From positions 1,867,127,269 to 1,867,191,268 of the forward strand of contig NC_056729.1 of assembly GCF_019279795.1 (NCBI RefSeq): 64,000 nt of DNA. Direction: 5' to 3'. The notes below the pieces were generated by a model. That model saw nothing but the letters and a program-made list of their open reading frames with translations, had not been told where the DNA came from and did not search any database. Source of the stretch: Protopterus annectens (lineage: Eukaryota > Chordata > Ceratodontiformes > Protopteridae). The translations under genes and the position numbers were made by a program. The stretch's first letter is position 1. Each line of letters opens with the position of its first letter. Below are positions 63,849 to 64,000 of this stretch, in pieces.

Positions 63849-64000
63849 GATGTCCTTCCATATCACTGTTACAATATTCTTTACAATAGAGATCCCCTGC
63901 CAAGGGTAGCCTGACACCTGATCAATATACTAGTGCCTTTAAGTTGTAATGGGTACGCCATACATCACAAATATACTTCCTGCACACATCATAGGGAATA
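63849..64000 (+). mobile_element. Probable left end of a fifth DIRS element (E)
   Basis: After a monomer-like TTTTTCTTG the sequence ATGTCCTTCCATATCAC then TTACAATATTCTTTAC resembles the DIRS-D left terminus, and GAGATCCCCTGCCAAGGG matches its GGGAATCATCTGCCTGAGG region loosely. It sits in the same monomer phase as DIRS-D. The rest is outside the window. Confidence 0.5.

Overview
The window looks like accessory chromatin of a large-genome vertebrate, most likely an amphibian (caecilian or salamander) or possibly a lungfish. This is inferred from the mobile elements. Four DIRS-type tyrosine-recombinase retrotransposons, and the start of a probable fifth, lie together with Penelope-like elements, CR1-like and L2-like LINEs, an L1-type ORF1 remnant and a gamma/epsilon-like endogenous retrovirus. 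Nothing suggests a bacterial genome, and no tRNA, rRNA or CRISPR was seen.

Left third (1-17073). DIRS-A (1-4312, cut by the window edge) is followed by a decayed L1 ORF1 (4920-5760). Next come two head-to-head Penelope-like fragments (5780-6790 minus, 6880-8545 plus), a noncoding stretch with a decayed ~300-bp tandem repeat, and the full-length DIRS-B (10368-16310). DIRS-A keeps an intact recombinase frame although its reverse transcriptase is broken.

Middle (17074-30805). A minus-strand endogenous retrovirus has 411-bp LTRs that look identical, a GTATC target duplication, a tRNA-Lys-type primer site, and broken gag, pro-pol and env. DIRS-C (20420-25909) is inserted inside its RNase H coding region. 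The gag-pro-RT half lies to the right of DIRS-C and the integrase-env half to the left.

Right half (30806-64000). A minisatellite family with a ~36-bp monomer fills six arrays (A-F). It has expanded locally into a near-perfect 108-bp higher-order repeat (31347-32375) and a 59-bp one (62230-63835). It has also given rise to a ~5.1-kb satellite (35060-40190) whose 72/53-bp units are built as hairpins. Embedded in it are a CR1-like LINE fragment and an L2-like tail, a short block that may hold one host exon (34911-35044, minus), a second L2-like tail, a nearly intact Penelope-like element with a 17-bp target duplication (41256-44875), a CR1-like LINE (45498-48055), a Penelope-like 3' end, DIRS-D (52369-60625) and the probable start of DIRS-E (63849 onward).

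The most unusual feature is in DIRS-D. About 45 copies of a 58-bp minisatellite grew out of the part of the recombinase gene that encodes the catalytic HxxR box, apparently through a CATGGG microhomology. Relative ages, by inference from terminal-repeat similarity: DIRS-D oldest, then DIRS-B, with DIRS-A, the retrovirus and DIRS-C youngest.
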